From Hymenobacter ginkgonis (GTDB lineage: Bacteria > Bacteroidota > Bacteroidia > Cytophagales > Hymenobacteraceae), in the NCBI RefSeq assembly GCF_009755225.1, contig NZ_WQKZ01000002.1, positions 806,001-870,000 of the forward strand: a stretch of DNA of 64,000 nucleotides, read 5' to 3'. Below the pieces are notes generated by a model. That model made no database searches. It saw nothing but the letters and a program-made list of their open reading frames with translations, and was not told the origin of the DNA. The translations under genes and the position numbers were made by a program. Of the stretch, positions 7,591 to 16,711 are shown in pieces (positions within the stretch are counted from its first letter, which is position 1; every line of letters starts with the position of its first letter).

Positions 7591-9854
7591 CGCACCCCGT
7601 AGCTTTTCGCGAAGAAACCGACCTGCCTACCGCCCGGCAACTCCTGCGGGGGGTAGGGCGCAGCTACCTGCAGCGGCGAGTAGCGGCAGTGCTGCTGCCC
7701 ACACTGGCGGCGGGCCTGCTGCTGGTCTTGCTGGCGCGGTACTGGCCTGCCGCCAGCCCTGGGCTGGCGCTGGCCTGCATGGCGGTGGTAGGAGTAGCAC
7801 TGTGGCAGCTGTGGCCCTTACGGCGACTGACTGCGGCGGCTGTCGCGCGGCGGCTCGACCGGCAGTTTGCCGAGCTGGAAGACAGTACGGGCCTGCTTTT
7901 GCCCTCGGCCTCGGCGCCTAATCTATTGGCCCAGCTACAGCAGCAGCGGGTAGCCGCGCGCTTAGGCCACTTGCACGCTGCCAGCGGTTTGCAGTTGCCT
8001 GTATCTTTTAAAAATTCTTTGTGGCTAAGCGCTTTGCTTTTGGCAGGTGCCGGAATGCTTGCGGCGTTGCCGCCAAGGGCCGCCCCGGTGGTAGCCGGCG
8101 TGCCAGTGCGTTTTTCTCCCGCAAACCCCGCCGTCAAACCCACGGCCCTACCCCCCGCCCGGCTCGATAGGGTGCAGCTAGTTGTGGTGCCGCCAGCTTA
8201 CACCCGTTTGGCAGCCTTCACCCCAACGGGTGCTTCGTTTAGCTGCCCGCTGGGGGCGCAAGTGCGCTGGCGGGTGCACGCCAGCCGCGTGGTGGCGCCA
8301 GCGCCGGTGCTCGAAATAGGCGGGCGGCGTGTGGCACTGGCGCCGGTGGCCGGCCAGCCGGGCGAGTTTGCAACCGAACAAACCCTGGCAGCTTCTACGC
8401 TCTACCGGCTGCGCTACGCCGGCCAGGTTTCCGACGACTATGCCATTGAGGTGCGCCCCGACCAATTGCCCACGGTACGCATTCAGACGCCTAAAGCCTA
8501 TACCCTTATTGCGGCCGTCGGCACCCGGCCCGAGGTGCCCATCCGCGCTTCGCTGCACGACGACTACGGCCTGCGGAGTGCCGAACTAGTCATCACGGTG
8601 GCCCAGGGCGAGGGCGAAGCCGTGAAGTTTCACGAAGTGCGGCGCAACCTCAGCGCGGGCCTTGGCAGCCAGCCGCCGCAAATCGAAGTAGTCAGCCTAC
8701 TCAATTTGCCCAAGCTCGGCCTAACCTACGGCGATGAGCTGTACTTCTACATTCGGGCCGTGGACAACCACGGCCAGCTAGCGCGCTCCGACGCCTTCTT
8801 GGTGCAGTGGCAAGACACGGCCGCGGCCACCAGCGCCCTCGATATGGGCATGGGGGTGAATACCGCGCCGGCGTATTTTCGCAGTGAGCGCCAGATAATT
8901 ATCGACACGGAGAAGCTATTGGCTGAGAAGGCTAAACTCACCACCGCCGAGTTCACCAACCGGTGCAACGCGTTGGGCTTCGACCAACAGTCGCTGCGCC
9001 TGCGCTACGGCAAGTTTTTGGGCGAAGAAGCGGAAAAAGGCCTTGGCACTACCGCCGGCCCGCCAACCGCCGACGACGCCCTTCCCACCGCCGAGGACGC
9101 TACCGCCCCCGCACCGGCCCACAACGAGCCCAGCGGCGACCACGACCATGACCACGCGGCCCCACCCGCCCGCAACGCCTCGCCCACGGCCGAAACCGAT
9201 GCGCTAATGGACCCTTACATGCACAAGCACGACGACGCCGAAACCGCCGACTTCCTGGAGCCTGCCGTGAAGGTTAAGCTCCACGCCGTGCTCGACGAAA
9301 TGTGGGCCGCCGAGCTGCGCCTGCGCACCAACCAGCCCGCCGCCGCCCGGCCCTTCGAGTACCGCGCCCTGCGCTTGCTGAAGGAAGTGCAGCAGCAAAC
9401 CCGCGCCTACGTGCGCAAAGCCGGTTTTGTGCAGCCCCCGCTGCCCGAGGCTACCGTGCGCCTCACCGGTGAGCTGAAAGGGGCTGCCGCCCCGCACGTG
9501 CAAGAAAACCGGCCCGCACCGCCCGCCCAGCCAGCCGTGCGCGCCGCCCTGCGCTGGCTAGCCGCCACCCAAGCCGGCCAGCCCGGCCGCGCCGCCGATG
9601 CTGCCCAACTAGAGCCTGCCGGTACTGCCCTGGCGCAGTTGGCTTTGCAAAAACCGGGAGCCTACCTGCCCGCGCTGCGCGCCCTGCGCCAACTCGCCGC
9701 CGATGCGCGCGCCGGCCGCCAGCCCTGCGCCAGTTGCCTGTCCACTGCCCAGCGTGCCCTCACCGACCTGCTGCCCGCGCCTACCCCCACCGCTGCCCCC
9801 GCGCCTACCCCCGACCGGCTAGCCCGCCGCTACTTCGAAGCGCTGGGCCAGTAG
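7587..9854 (+). CDS. DUF4175-like large membrane protein
   Basis: The 755-residue protein has hydrophobic helices near residues 33-50, 58-75 and 145-165, then beta-rich repeats with PTVRIQTPKAYTLI and DDYGLRSAELVI, the kind of periplasmic domain seen in DUF4175-like proteins. The C-terminal third is helical and Ala/Pro-rich, with a His/Asp cluster (HNEPSGDHDHDH, near residue 515) and a CASC motif near residue 715. It overlaps the BatA-like gene by four bases and is followed 30 bases later by another membrane protein. I infer an envelope complex served by MoxR and DUF58. The His-rich patch might bind metal, though no evidence beyond composition supports that. Confidence 0.65.
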   Translation: MTHPVAFREETDLPTARQLLRGVGRSYLQRRVAAVLLPTLAAGLLLVLLARYWPAASPGLALACMAVVGVALWQLWPLRRLTAAAVARRLDRQFAELEDSTGLLLPSASAPNLLAQLQQQRVAARLGHLHAASGLQLPVSFKNSLWLSALLLAGAGMLAALPPRAAPVVAGVPVRFSPANPAVKPTALPPARLDRVQLVVVPPAYTRLAAFTPTGASFSCPLGAQVRWRVHASRVVAPAPVLEIGGRRVALAPVAGQPGEFATEQTLAASTLYRLRYAGQVSDDYAIEVRPDQLPTVRIQTPKAYTLIAAVGTRPEVPIRASLHDDYGLRSAELVITVAQGEGEAVKFHEVRRNLSAGLGSQPPQIEVVSLLNLPKLGLTYGDELYFYIRAVDNHGQLARSDAFLVQWQDTAAATSALDMGMGVNTAPAYFRSERQIIIDTEKLLAEKAKLTTAEFTNRCNALGFDQQSLRLRYGKFLGEEAEKGLGTTAGPPTADDALPTAEDATAPAPAHNEPSGDHDHDHAAPPARNASPTAETDALMDPYMHKHDDAETADFLEPAVKVKLHAVLDEMWAAELRLRTNQPAAARPFEYRALRLLKEVQQQTRAYVRKAGFVQPPLPEATVRLTGELKGAAAPHVQENRPAPPAQPAVRAALRWLAATQAGQPGRAADAAQLEPAGTALAQLALQKPGAYLPALRALRQLAADARAGRQPCASCLSTAQRALTDLLPAPTPTAAPAPTPDRLARRYFEALGQ

Positions 9855-9884
9855 CCGGCGCCGCTCGTTTTGCTTTGTTTGTAG

Positions 9885-11675
9885 ATGTCTGATAGCCTGC
9901 TTTTTTGCGTATTTCTGACTGGCAGCCTGCTGCTGGGAGCCGGGCTACTAGTAGCGGCCTGGCGCCGGCCCGACCAGCGCCGCCGGGGGCTGCGGCTGCT
10001 AGCCAGCGTAGCCGCGCCGCTCGCGCTTTGGCTAACCGCCTACCCCCCCTCGCGGTCAGTGCCCGCTGCCCGCGCCGAGGCCATTGTGCTCACGCCCGGC
10101 TACTCACCCGATTCGCTGCGCCAGCTGCGCCGCCGACTGGGCATCGGCACGCCGGTATGGAGCTACCAGGTGGCCGCCCCAGCCGGGGCCAAAGTGCTGC
10201 CCGCCCTGCTCAGCTTGGCCGAGCAGCGCCCCGCCTTGCGGCGCGTGCACCTGCTGGGCCAGGGCGTACCCGCCGCCGACCTGCCGGCGCTGGGCCAGGT
10301 AGCGGTAGTGGCCCACGCCGGCCCCGCGCCCTTCGGCTTTCGCGACGCTGCTTGGGCTAAGCAAGTGGCTTTGGGGCAATACTTTACTCTGGAAGGGGCC
10401 GTAGCCCTACCCCCCGGTGCCGCGCCGGGCTGGGTAAGCCTGCACGCAGCGGGCGCGGGGCGCGATTCGGTGCGGGTGCCGGCGGGCGGCGGGCCTTTTC
10501 GGCTGCGCTACCAGCCGCGGGCAGCTGGGTTGACCATTTACCAGTTGCAGCTGCGCCAAGCCGGGCGCGTGGTAGCCACCGAGCCAGTACCGCTAGCGGT
10601 AATGCCCGTGCGCCAGCCAGCCGTGCTGCTGCTGGCTTCGGTGCCGTCGTTTGAGTTTAAGTTCTTAAAAAACAGCCTGGCCGCCACCGGCCGGGCTGTG
10701 GGCGCGCGCACCACCGTAAGCCGTGGCTTGGTGCAAACGGAGTTTCTAAACCAGCCCACGCAGGCGCTCGACCACCTCACGCCACCCCTCCTCAGCCGCT
10801 ACGCCGTAGTGGTGGCCGATGCCGCCAGCCTCGCTGCCCTACCCCCCGCTGAGGGGCAGACCCTGCGCCAAGCTGTGCAGCAGGGCCGCCTCGGGCTAGT
10901 ACTCCTCGCCGACCCTACCCCCCTGCCGGCTGCCTTGCCCGGCCGGGCGAGCTTCGTGGTTCAGCCCTTGCCAGTGGTGGGCGCCACGCCGCAACCACTG
11001 GCCTGGCCCGATGCGCCGGTGCCCGTGCGGGCCCTGCTGCCGGCCCACCTGCGGGCAAGCGCCGAGTTGCAGCCGCTCATCACGGGGCCTGGGGCCGCCG
11101 TGGTGGCGGCTGGGCGGCGCTTTGGGCTGGGCACGGTAGTCGTGTCGGTGGTGCCCGAAACCTTCCGGTGGTCGCTCCAAGGGCAGGCGGCGGCCTACAC
11201 CTCTTTCTGGAGCCAACTGCTCACGGCGGCCACGCCGCCCCCAGCGGCTACCGCCACTTGGCAGGTGCTAGCGCCCTGGCCCCGGCCGGGTGTGCCGCTA
11301 GCTTTGCGGTTGGCTGGGGGGCCGGCAGCGGTGCTCCCAACCGTGCGCCCACTGGCGGGGGGCGCGGCCGTGCAGCTGCCCCTAGCCCAAGACCCCCGCC
11401 TGCCCGAATGGCGCACGGCGCAGTACTGGCCGGCCACCGCGGGCTGGCACCAAGTGCAGGGCCCAGGCGCAGTTACGCACAGTTTCTACGTGTTTGAGCC
11501 TGCCAACTGGCGCGGCCCCGAACTGACCGAACGCACCCAGGCGCTGGCCGCCCGCCCTACCCCCCTACTGGGCGTTGGGGGCCGCGCCGCCGTGCGGCAG
11601 CCGTGGCCAGCGGGCTGGTTTTTTGGGCTGTTTTTGCTGGCGGCGGGCTTCTTGTGGCTGGAAGAAAAACTGTAG
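9885..11675 (+). CDS. Membrane protein of unknown function, last gene of the MoxR block
   Basis: This 596-residue protein has two N-terminal membrane helices (residues about 5-25 and 38-55), a large extracytoplasmic region and one C-terminal helix (GWFFGLFLLAAGFLWLEEKL at the end). The middle contains PAVLLLASVPSFEFKFLKN near residue 245 followed by a Rossmann-like segment, resembling the amidotransferase-like domain found at the end of long BatA-related proteins. I do not recognise a named family. It starts 30 bases after the DUF4175-like gene and ends at a strong terminator, so it closes the transcription unit. It may represent a piece of a protein that is fused in other genomes. Confidence 0.6.
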   Translation: MSDSLLFCVFLTGSLLLGAGLLVAAWRRPDQRRRGLRLLASVAAPLALWLTAYPPSRSVPAARAEAIVLTPGYSPDSLRQLRRRLGIGTPVWSYQVAAPAGAKVLPALLSLAEQRPALRRVHLLGQGVPAADLPALGQVAVVAHAGPAPFGFRDAAWAKQVALGQYFTLEGAVALPPGAAPGWVSLHAAGAGRDSVRVPAGGGPFRLRYQPRAAGLTIYQLQLRQAGRVVATEPVPLAVMPVRQPAVLLLASVPSFEFKFLKNSLAATGRAVGARTTVSRGLVQTEFLNQPTQALDHLTPPLLSRYAVVVADAASLAALPPAEGQTLRQAVQQGRLGLVLLADPTPLPAALPGRASFVVQPLPVVGATPQPLAWPDAPVPVRALLPAHLRASAELQPLITGPGAAVVAAGRRFGLGTVVVSVVPETFRWSLQGQAAAYTSFWSQLLTAATPPPAATATWQVLAPWPRPGVPLALRLAGGPAAVLPTVRPLAGGAAVQLPLAQDPRLPEWRTAQYWPATAGWHQVQGPGAVTHSFYVFEPANWRGPELTERTQALAARPTPLLGVGGRAAVRQPWPAGWFFGLFLLAAGFLWLEEKL

Positions 11676-11703
11676 GCTGCTGTCAAGGAGTGGTTTAACA
11701 GTA

Positions 11704-11755
11704 TGCCAAAAAGAACGTCATGCTGCGCAGGCGCAGCATGACGTTCTTTTTGGCA
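11704..11755. terminator. Bidirectional terminator, perfect 25-bp palindrome
   Basis: Arms 11704-11728 and 11731-11755 are exact complements with a 2-base centre, containing the AAAGAACGTCATGCTG core. It lies between convergent gene ends, and A/T runs on both sides suit termination in both directions. Confidence 0.85.
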
Positions 11756-11774
11756 TTTTCTGGAGCTAGCTAGA

Positions 11775-13250
11775 CTAATACGCCCGCGCAAACCAAGCGC
11801 GGCGCGTGCTGGGCCGGCCGGTTACAATGCAGATGCCGTCCTCGTCGGGCTCGTTGAGGGGGATGCAGCGCACGGTGGCTTTGGTTTGCTCCTTGATAAG
11901 CTCTTCGGTTTCGGAAGTGCCATCGTAGTGGGCCACCACGAAGCCGCCGGGGCCGTCGAGCACCGCCTTAAACTCGTCGTAGGTTTCGACGCGGGTGGTG
12001 TGGCTATCGCGGTAGGCGCGGGCCTTGGTATAGATGTTCAGCTGAATGTCGTTCAGTAGTTTGTCTACGCTGTCAACCACCTCGGCCAGGGGCAGCTGGA
12101 GCTTTTCCTTGGTGTCGCGGCGGGCCGCTTCGACGGTGCCAGCGTCGAGGTCGCGGGCGCCAATGGCCAGGCGCACGGGCACGCCCTTCATCTCCCACTC
12201 GGCAAATTTGAAACCAGGACGTTCGGTGTCGCGGCTGTCGATTTTCACCGAAATGCCGCGCTGCACCAATCCCTGCTGAATGGGCCGAATGCGCTCCAAC
12301 AACGCGTCCAGTTCGCCGGTCTTATAAATCGGAATAATGACCACCTGGATGGGCGCCAATTTGGGGGGTAGCACCAAGCCTTCGTCGTCGGAGTGAGCCA
12401 TCACAAGCGCGCCCATCAGGCGGGTGCTCACGCCCCAGCTGGTGCCCCACACGTGTTCGAGGCCGCCTTCTTTATTGGCAAACTGCACGTCGAAAGCCTT
12501 GGCAAAATTCTGGCCCAGGAAGTGGCTGGTGCCAGCTTGCAGCGCCTTGCCATCCTGCATCATCGCCTCAATGCAGTAAGTGTCTTCGGCGCCAGCAAAG
12601 CGCTCGTTGGGGGTCTTCACGCCCTTCACCACGGGCACGGCCATGTGCTCCTCGGCAAACTCGGCGTACACGTCGAGCATCTGGCGGGTTTCGGCCACGG
12701 CCTCGGTGGCGGTGGCGTGGGCGGTGTGCCCTTCCTGCCACAAAAACTCGGCGGTGCGCAAGAACAAGCGCGTGCGCATTTCCCAGCGTACTACGTTGGC
12801 CCACTGGTTGATAAGCAGCGGCAAATCGCGGTAGCTCTGAATCCAATTCTTATACGTGCTCCAAATAATGGCCTCCGAAGTGGGGCGCACGATGAGTTCC
12901 TCCTCCAGCTTGGCGTTGGGGTCTACGCGCAGTTTGCCGGGCCGGTCGGGGTCGGTTTGGAGGCGGTAGTGCGTAACAACGGCGCACTCTTTGGCGAAGC
13001 CTTCCGCGTTTTTTTCTTCGGCTTCAAATAAGCTTTTGGGCACGAAGAGCGGGAAATACGCATTCTCGTGGCCGGTGCGCTTAAACATGTCGTCGAGCTG
13101 GCGCTGCATTTTCTCCCAAATGGCGTAGCCGTAGGGCTTAATAACCATGCAGCCGCGCACGGCGGAGTTTTCGGCGAGGCCGGCGCGCTTCACCAATTCG
13201 TTGTACCAGGCCGAATAATCTTCCTGGCGGGTAGGCAACTTTTTGCTCAT
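11775..13250 (-). CDS. proS: Prolyl-tRNA synthetase
   Basis: The 491-residue enzyme charges tRNA-Pro with proline. Class II motifs are clear: motif 2 region [19 protein letters not shown] with EGHTAHAT following, and motif 3 region [19 protein letters not shown]. The length and absence of the inserted editing domain place it in the shorter group shared with archaea and eukaryotes, which is common in Bacteroidota. The anticodon-binding domain spans roughly residues 300-400, and the protein ends RRAWFARAY, a Tyr terminus as in that group. It starts at ATG 13250 ([20 protein letters not shown]) and appears to be a single-gene unit. Confidence 0.97.
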   Translation of the reverse strand: MSKKLPTRQEDYSAWYNELVKRAGLAENSAVRGCMVIKPYGYAIWEKMQRQLDDMFKRTGHENAYFPLFVPKSLFEAEEKNAEGFAKECAVVTHYRLQTDPDRPGKLRVDPNAKLEEELIVRPTSEAIIWSTYKNWIQSYRDLPLLINQWANVVRWEMRTRLFLRTAEFLWQEGHTAHATATEAVAETRQMLDVYAEFAEEHMAVPVVKGVKTPNERFAGAEDTYCIEAMMQDGKALQAGTSHFLGQNFAKAFDVQFANKEGGLEHVWGTSWGVSTRLMGALVMAHSDDEGLVLPPKLAPIQVVIIPIYKTGELDALLERIRPIQQGLVQRGISVKIDSRDTERPGFKFAEWEMKGVPVRLAIGARDLDAGTVEAARRDTKEKLQLPLAEVVDSVDKLLNDIQLNIYTKARAYRDSHTTRVETYDEFKAVLDGPGGFVVAHYDGTSETEELIKEQTKATVRCIPLNEPDEDGICIVTGRPSTRRAWFARAY

Positions 13251-13509
13251 GATTGCATCTAAAAACCAGTCGGTCGGCCTTACCTGTGGGCCGGTCGAAT
13301 CTGGTATAAGTTTTGTGTCAGTAACTTTATCCGAAAGGCACCGTTTTGCGGCGAAATTACGTTATAGTAGTGCGTCGGCGCGGCAGCCTAGAGGTAGTTA
13401 ATCTTTTTTAGTCTGAGCTTTTGAGTTCAGACTTCACCTAGCCTGCATTCGCAACGACTTTATTTTACTTATTCATTCAGCAACCCGCTGATTTTTCGAT
13501 TTTTCACTC

Positions 13510-14856
13510 ATGAGAAACCTGCTCAATGCCACCTTACCGGCTTTGGCTCTGCTCGCTTTGGGCGGGTGCGCTACCTCCGGGGCGCTGACCTCTACCACGG
13601 AGACGGACGGCGTTTATTATTCGTCGAAGGACCGCACCACTGCTAACAGCCCGTATAGCAACGTGACGGGCGCCGCGGGCTCTGGCTACGCCACGGCCCC
13701 GGCCAGCACCGATGCTCCCGCGGCCGACAATGCTAACCCCGATTACCAGGGGGGTAGTACGCAGCAAGCTACCGCCAACGGCACCGATTATTATGACAAC
13801 AGCTACACATCAGGTTCTTACAATGCGAGTGGTTTCGGCCAGCCGTATTCCGGGCCGGGTGTAAGCTCGTACAATTACTCCCCTTCGTGGTCGGTGTCGC
13901 CCTCGTTCTACGGTTCGCCCTTTGGCTACGGCGCTGGCTTGAGCTTGGCGTATGGCTACTCGCCCTTTAGCTACGGCTACGGTGGCTTTGGAGGGTACCC
14001 TTACTATGGTGGCTTCTACGATCCCTTCTTCTCGCCCTTTGGGTACGGGTACGGCTCGGGCTTAAGCCTGGGGCTAGGGTTTGGCTACGGTTTTGGGGGC
14101 TTCGGCTACCCTTACGGCTACGGCTACTCGCCGTTCTACGGCGGCTATGGTGGCTACGGCCTGGGTTATTATGGCGGCGGCTATGGCCGGCCTGGCTACG
14201 CCACAGAAGGAGTTGGCAACAACGCCTTGTATAGCGGCAACCGCAACAGCCGTGGTGGTTCTATTATGAACGGTGCCCGGCCCGCCGGCATCGCCAACGG
14301 CGTTGATGCTGGTAATGGCCGCCGCGCCAACACGGGCACGTACGTGCCTAGTGGTGGCCTTGTGGCATCCCCCAACACGGCTACGTATGCGCCTGGTACT
14401 ACCGTGGCGCCAACCCGCCGCGATGGTGGTGCCGGTGGTAACATAGTGGGCCAGCCTACTTACTCCACGCCCGGTGGCGGTGGCCAGGTAAACGCTACCG
14501 GCCAGCCGCAGAACGCAACCAATGGCCGCCGTGGCGGCTTCTTTAGCGGCTTCTTCGGCAATGGCACTCCTGCCGGAGGCAACGGTGCTACCAATGCCAA
14601 CAACGGCGCCTACCCCGCCGGTGCCAACCAAGGCCAGATGCAGCGGCGCAGCAGCTATAGCCAGCAAGCCCAAAACAACGGTTTTGCCCAGCCGCAGCAG
14701 CGCACATATAGCCAGCCTCAGCAGCGTACCTACAGCGAGCCCAGCTTCAACCAGTCGCAGCGCTCATTTGGCGGGGGCAACTTCGGTGGCGGCGGTGGCG
14801 GTAGCTTCGGCGGCGGTGGAGGTGGTGGCGGCGGTGGCCGTCGCGGCGGCCGCTAG
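13510..14856 (+). CDS. Gly/Tyr-rich low-complexity lipoprotein
   Basis: The 448-residue product opens with a lipoprotein signal: MRNLLNATLP followed by LLALGGCATSG, lipobox Cys at residue 22. After an Asn/Ser/Thr-rich section, residues about 130-230 are a dense run of Gly, Tyr, Phe, Ser and Pro with repeats such as YGYG and GGYGGYG. A second part is rich in Asn, Gln and Gly, and the C terminus is nearly all Gly and Arg. No enzyme domain is visible. Such composition suits a flexible surface or extracellular protein that may self-associate. It stands alone with its own terminator. I do not recognise the family. Confidence 0.75.
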   Translation: MRNLLNATLPALALLALGGCATSGALTSTTETDGVYYSSKDRTTANSPYSNVTGAAGSGYATAPASTDAPAADNANPDYQGGSTQQATANGTDYYDNSYTSGSYNASGFGQPYSGPGVSSYNYSPSWSVSPSFYGSPFGYGAGLSLAYGYSPFSYGYGGFGGYPYYGGFYDPFFSPFGYGYGSGLSLGLGFGYGFGGFGYPYGYGYSPFYGGYGGYGLGYYGGGYGRPGYATEGVGNNALYSGNRNSRGGSIMNGARPAGIANGVDAGNGRRANTGTYVPSGGLVASPNTATYAPGTTVAPTRRDGGAGGNIVGQPTYSTPGGGGQVNATGQPQNATNGRRGGFFSGFFGNGTPAGGNGATNANNGAYPAGANQGQMQRRSSYSQQAQNNGFAQPQQRTYSQPQQRTYSEPSFNQSQRSFGGGNFGGGGGGSFGGGGGGGGGGRRGGR

Positions 14857-14921
14857 GCCTGCCAACCCAGCGGGCCCTACCCCCACTGGGGGCTAGTACC
14901 TCGCTCAGCTTGATTTAACCC

Positions 14922-14950
14922 GAGCCGGTCCCTCGGACCGGCTCTTTTTT
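14922..14950 (+). terminator. Rho-independent terminator
   Basis: Stem GAGCCGGTCC / GGACCGGCTC (14922-14931 with 14935-14944), a 3-base loop and six T residues. It ends the Gly/Tyr-rich lipoprotein transcript. Confidence 0.9.
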
Positions 14951-14968
14951 GCCCAATTCTTTTTCTGT

Positions 14969-16561
14969 ATGAAGCATACTTTTATGGGCCTGGCTACGTT
15001 GCTAGGCGGTTTTTTGGGCCTTAGCTACTCGGCACAAGCACAGGGCAACCGCATTGACGATGCCCTTCTATTTTCGCGCCTGGGGCCCAGCGGCACGGCC
15101 CGCACCTTGGGCATTGGGGGGGCCAACGTGGCTTTGGGCGGCGACTTTGGCAGCCTGAGCTTAAACCCGGCCGGACTGGGATTTTTCACGAAATCGGAAG
15201 TAAGCTTTACACCGGGCTTGGGCTTCGGCACGGCCAAATCGACGCCCCAGGGCAACCTAGCGGCGACGGGCAGCCTGGGTTCTATGAACGAAACGGCCAA
15301 CAGCTTCCACGTGGCGAGCGTGGGTGTGGTGTTTGCCAACCGGCGGCCCGACAACGACAATACCAGCGACTGGCGCGGCGGCTCGTTTGCGCTCGGCTTC
15401 ACGCGGTTGGCCGACTTCAACCAGGGCTTTGCCTACACCAACCAGACCGACGACAACCACTCGTTCTTCCAGTTTTTGCGCGAGCCAGGCGGGTACGTTA
15501 GCCCTAGCAGCGCGGGCTACCGTAGTGCCTTGCAAAATATTCGCACCCAAGATAATAGCGGTAATTATTACGACTTGGATGGCCTGGCTTACGGCAACTT
15601 CCTGACGACCATTGGCAAGACAAAGGGTGGCCTCGACTCGCTGGGCACGCCCTCGCGCGTGGGGCCCATTACGCAGCGCGAGCAGGTGATGACAAAGGGC
15701 TCGCTGTCGCAGTTTGACCTGGGCTACGGGGGCAACTACCGCGATAAGCTCTACGTGGGTTTCGGCATTGGCATCGTGTCTTTAAACCGCACCCGCACTA
15801 GCACGTTCAGCGAAAGCTCGAATGGCGGCGAAGACTTCAACTACCAAGATTACTTGAAAACAACCGGCACCGGCGTTAACGCCCGCCTGGGCCTGATTTA
15901 CCGGGCGGCCGACGCGGTGCGCTTCGGGGCTTCCATTCAAACGCCAACTTACATTCGCCTTACCGACGAGTACAGCACGACGCTCACCTCGCAGTACGCC
16001 CCTGCCAACTTGTCGAACGTGCTCACGACGGTGCCCAGCACCGACGAGTACAGCATCACGACGCCCTTCCGGGCCAATGGGGGGGTAGCAGTGCTGCTGA
16101 GCAAGTACGGTTTCTTGACCGGCGACATTGAGTATGTAGGCTATTCGCAGGCGCGCTTCCACACCGTGGATGCCAGCCAGGGCCTCGACTTTACGGATAC
16201 CAACCAGGCGCTGAGCACGGGCTACAAAAACACGGTGAACCTGCGCGTGGGCGCCGAAGGGCGCTTCGATATTTTCCGGGCGCGGCTCGGCTACGCGCGC
16301 TACGGCAGCCCCTACGCCGGCGACTCGCCATTCAACCGCGACCAGAATTATTACACCGCTGGCCTAGGCTTGCGCACCAAAAGCTTCTTCGTAGATGCAG
16401 CCGGTGTGTACTTGTCTTACAAGGACCGCTATTCGCCCTACACCTTGGCTAGCAATGAGGTGGGCAATAAGCCAACCAACTATGTGCAGCGGGCTTCCCC
16501 AGTTGTTGCTATCACCCAAGACCGTTTCACGTTCAGCCTCACGGGCGGCTTGATTTTCTAG
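14969..16561 (+). CDS. Outer membrane protein of the OmpP1/FadL (TodX) type
   Basis: The 530-residue protein has a signal peptide ending near SAQAQG (residue 26) and the FadL-type N-terminal stretch TLGIGGANVALGGDFGSLSL, then NPAGLGFF. The rest is alternating barrel strands, ending in the aromatic FSLTGGLIF expected for BAM-dependent insertion. FadL-type barrels move hydrophobic molecules across the outer membrane; the ligand cannot be read from sequence. No partner hydrolase is adjacent, unlike the second FadL-like gene at 25938. The ATG at 14969 gives the shortest good signal peptide. It is followed by an 18-bp palindrome that can stop transcription. Confidence 0.8.
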   Translation: MKHTFMGLATLLGGFLGLSYSAQAQGNRIDDALLFSRLGPSGTARTLGIGGANVALGGDFGSLSLNPAGLGFFTKSEVSFTPGLGFGTAKSTPQGNLAATGSLGSMNETANSFHVASVGVVFANRRPDNDNTSDWRGGSFALGFTRLADFNQGFAYTNQTDDNHSFFQFLREPGGYVSPSSAGYRSALQNIRTQDNSGNYYDLDGLAYGNFLTTIGKTKGGLDSLGTPSRVGPITQREQVMTKGSLSQFDLGYGGNYRDKLYVGFGIGIVSLNRTRTSTFSESSNGGEDFNYQDYLKTTGTGVNARLGLIYRAADAVRFGASIQTPTYIRLTDEYSTTLTSQYAPANLSNVLTTVPSTDEYSITTPFRANGGVAVLLSKYGFLTGDIEYVGYSQARFHTVDASQGLDFTDTNQALSTGYKNTVNLRVGAEGRFDIFRARLGYARYGSPYAGDSPFNRDQNYYTAGLGLRTKSFFVDAAGVYLSYKDRYSPYTLASNEVGNKPTNYVQRASPVVAITQDRFTFSLTGGLIF

Positions 16562-16607
16562 TTTCCCGCTTACGCGCCGCGCAGTGCGCAAGCTGCTTGC
16601 TGGCGCT

Positions 16608-16671
16608 AACGACCTACCCTACCCCTTGTCACTTTCTGCATCGGAAAGGGCTGGGGGTAGGGTAGGTCGTT
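16608..16671. terminator. Palindrome between convergent genes
   Basis: Arms 16608-16625 (AACGACCTACCCTACCCC) and 16654-16671 are exact 18-base complements. It lies between the FadL-like gene and the histidine kinase, which converge here. It has no long T-run, so its role as a terminator is likely but not certain. Its right arm overlaps one copy of the GGGGGTAG word. Confidence 0.65.
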
Positions 16672-16711
16672 TACGGGAATAGGAACGCTCAAGAAAAAGC
16701 GTGCGGGCAGC

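Noticed and set aside
3153..11675. The MoxR block as an anti-phage defence island
   Set aside because: MoxR-like ATPases occur in some defence systems, but there is no nuclease, methylase, helicase or toxin here, and the partners (DUF58, BatA-like, DUF4175-like) point to an envelope function.
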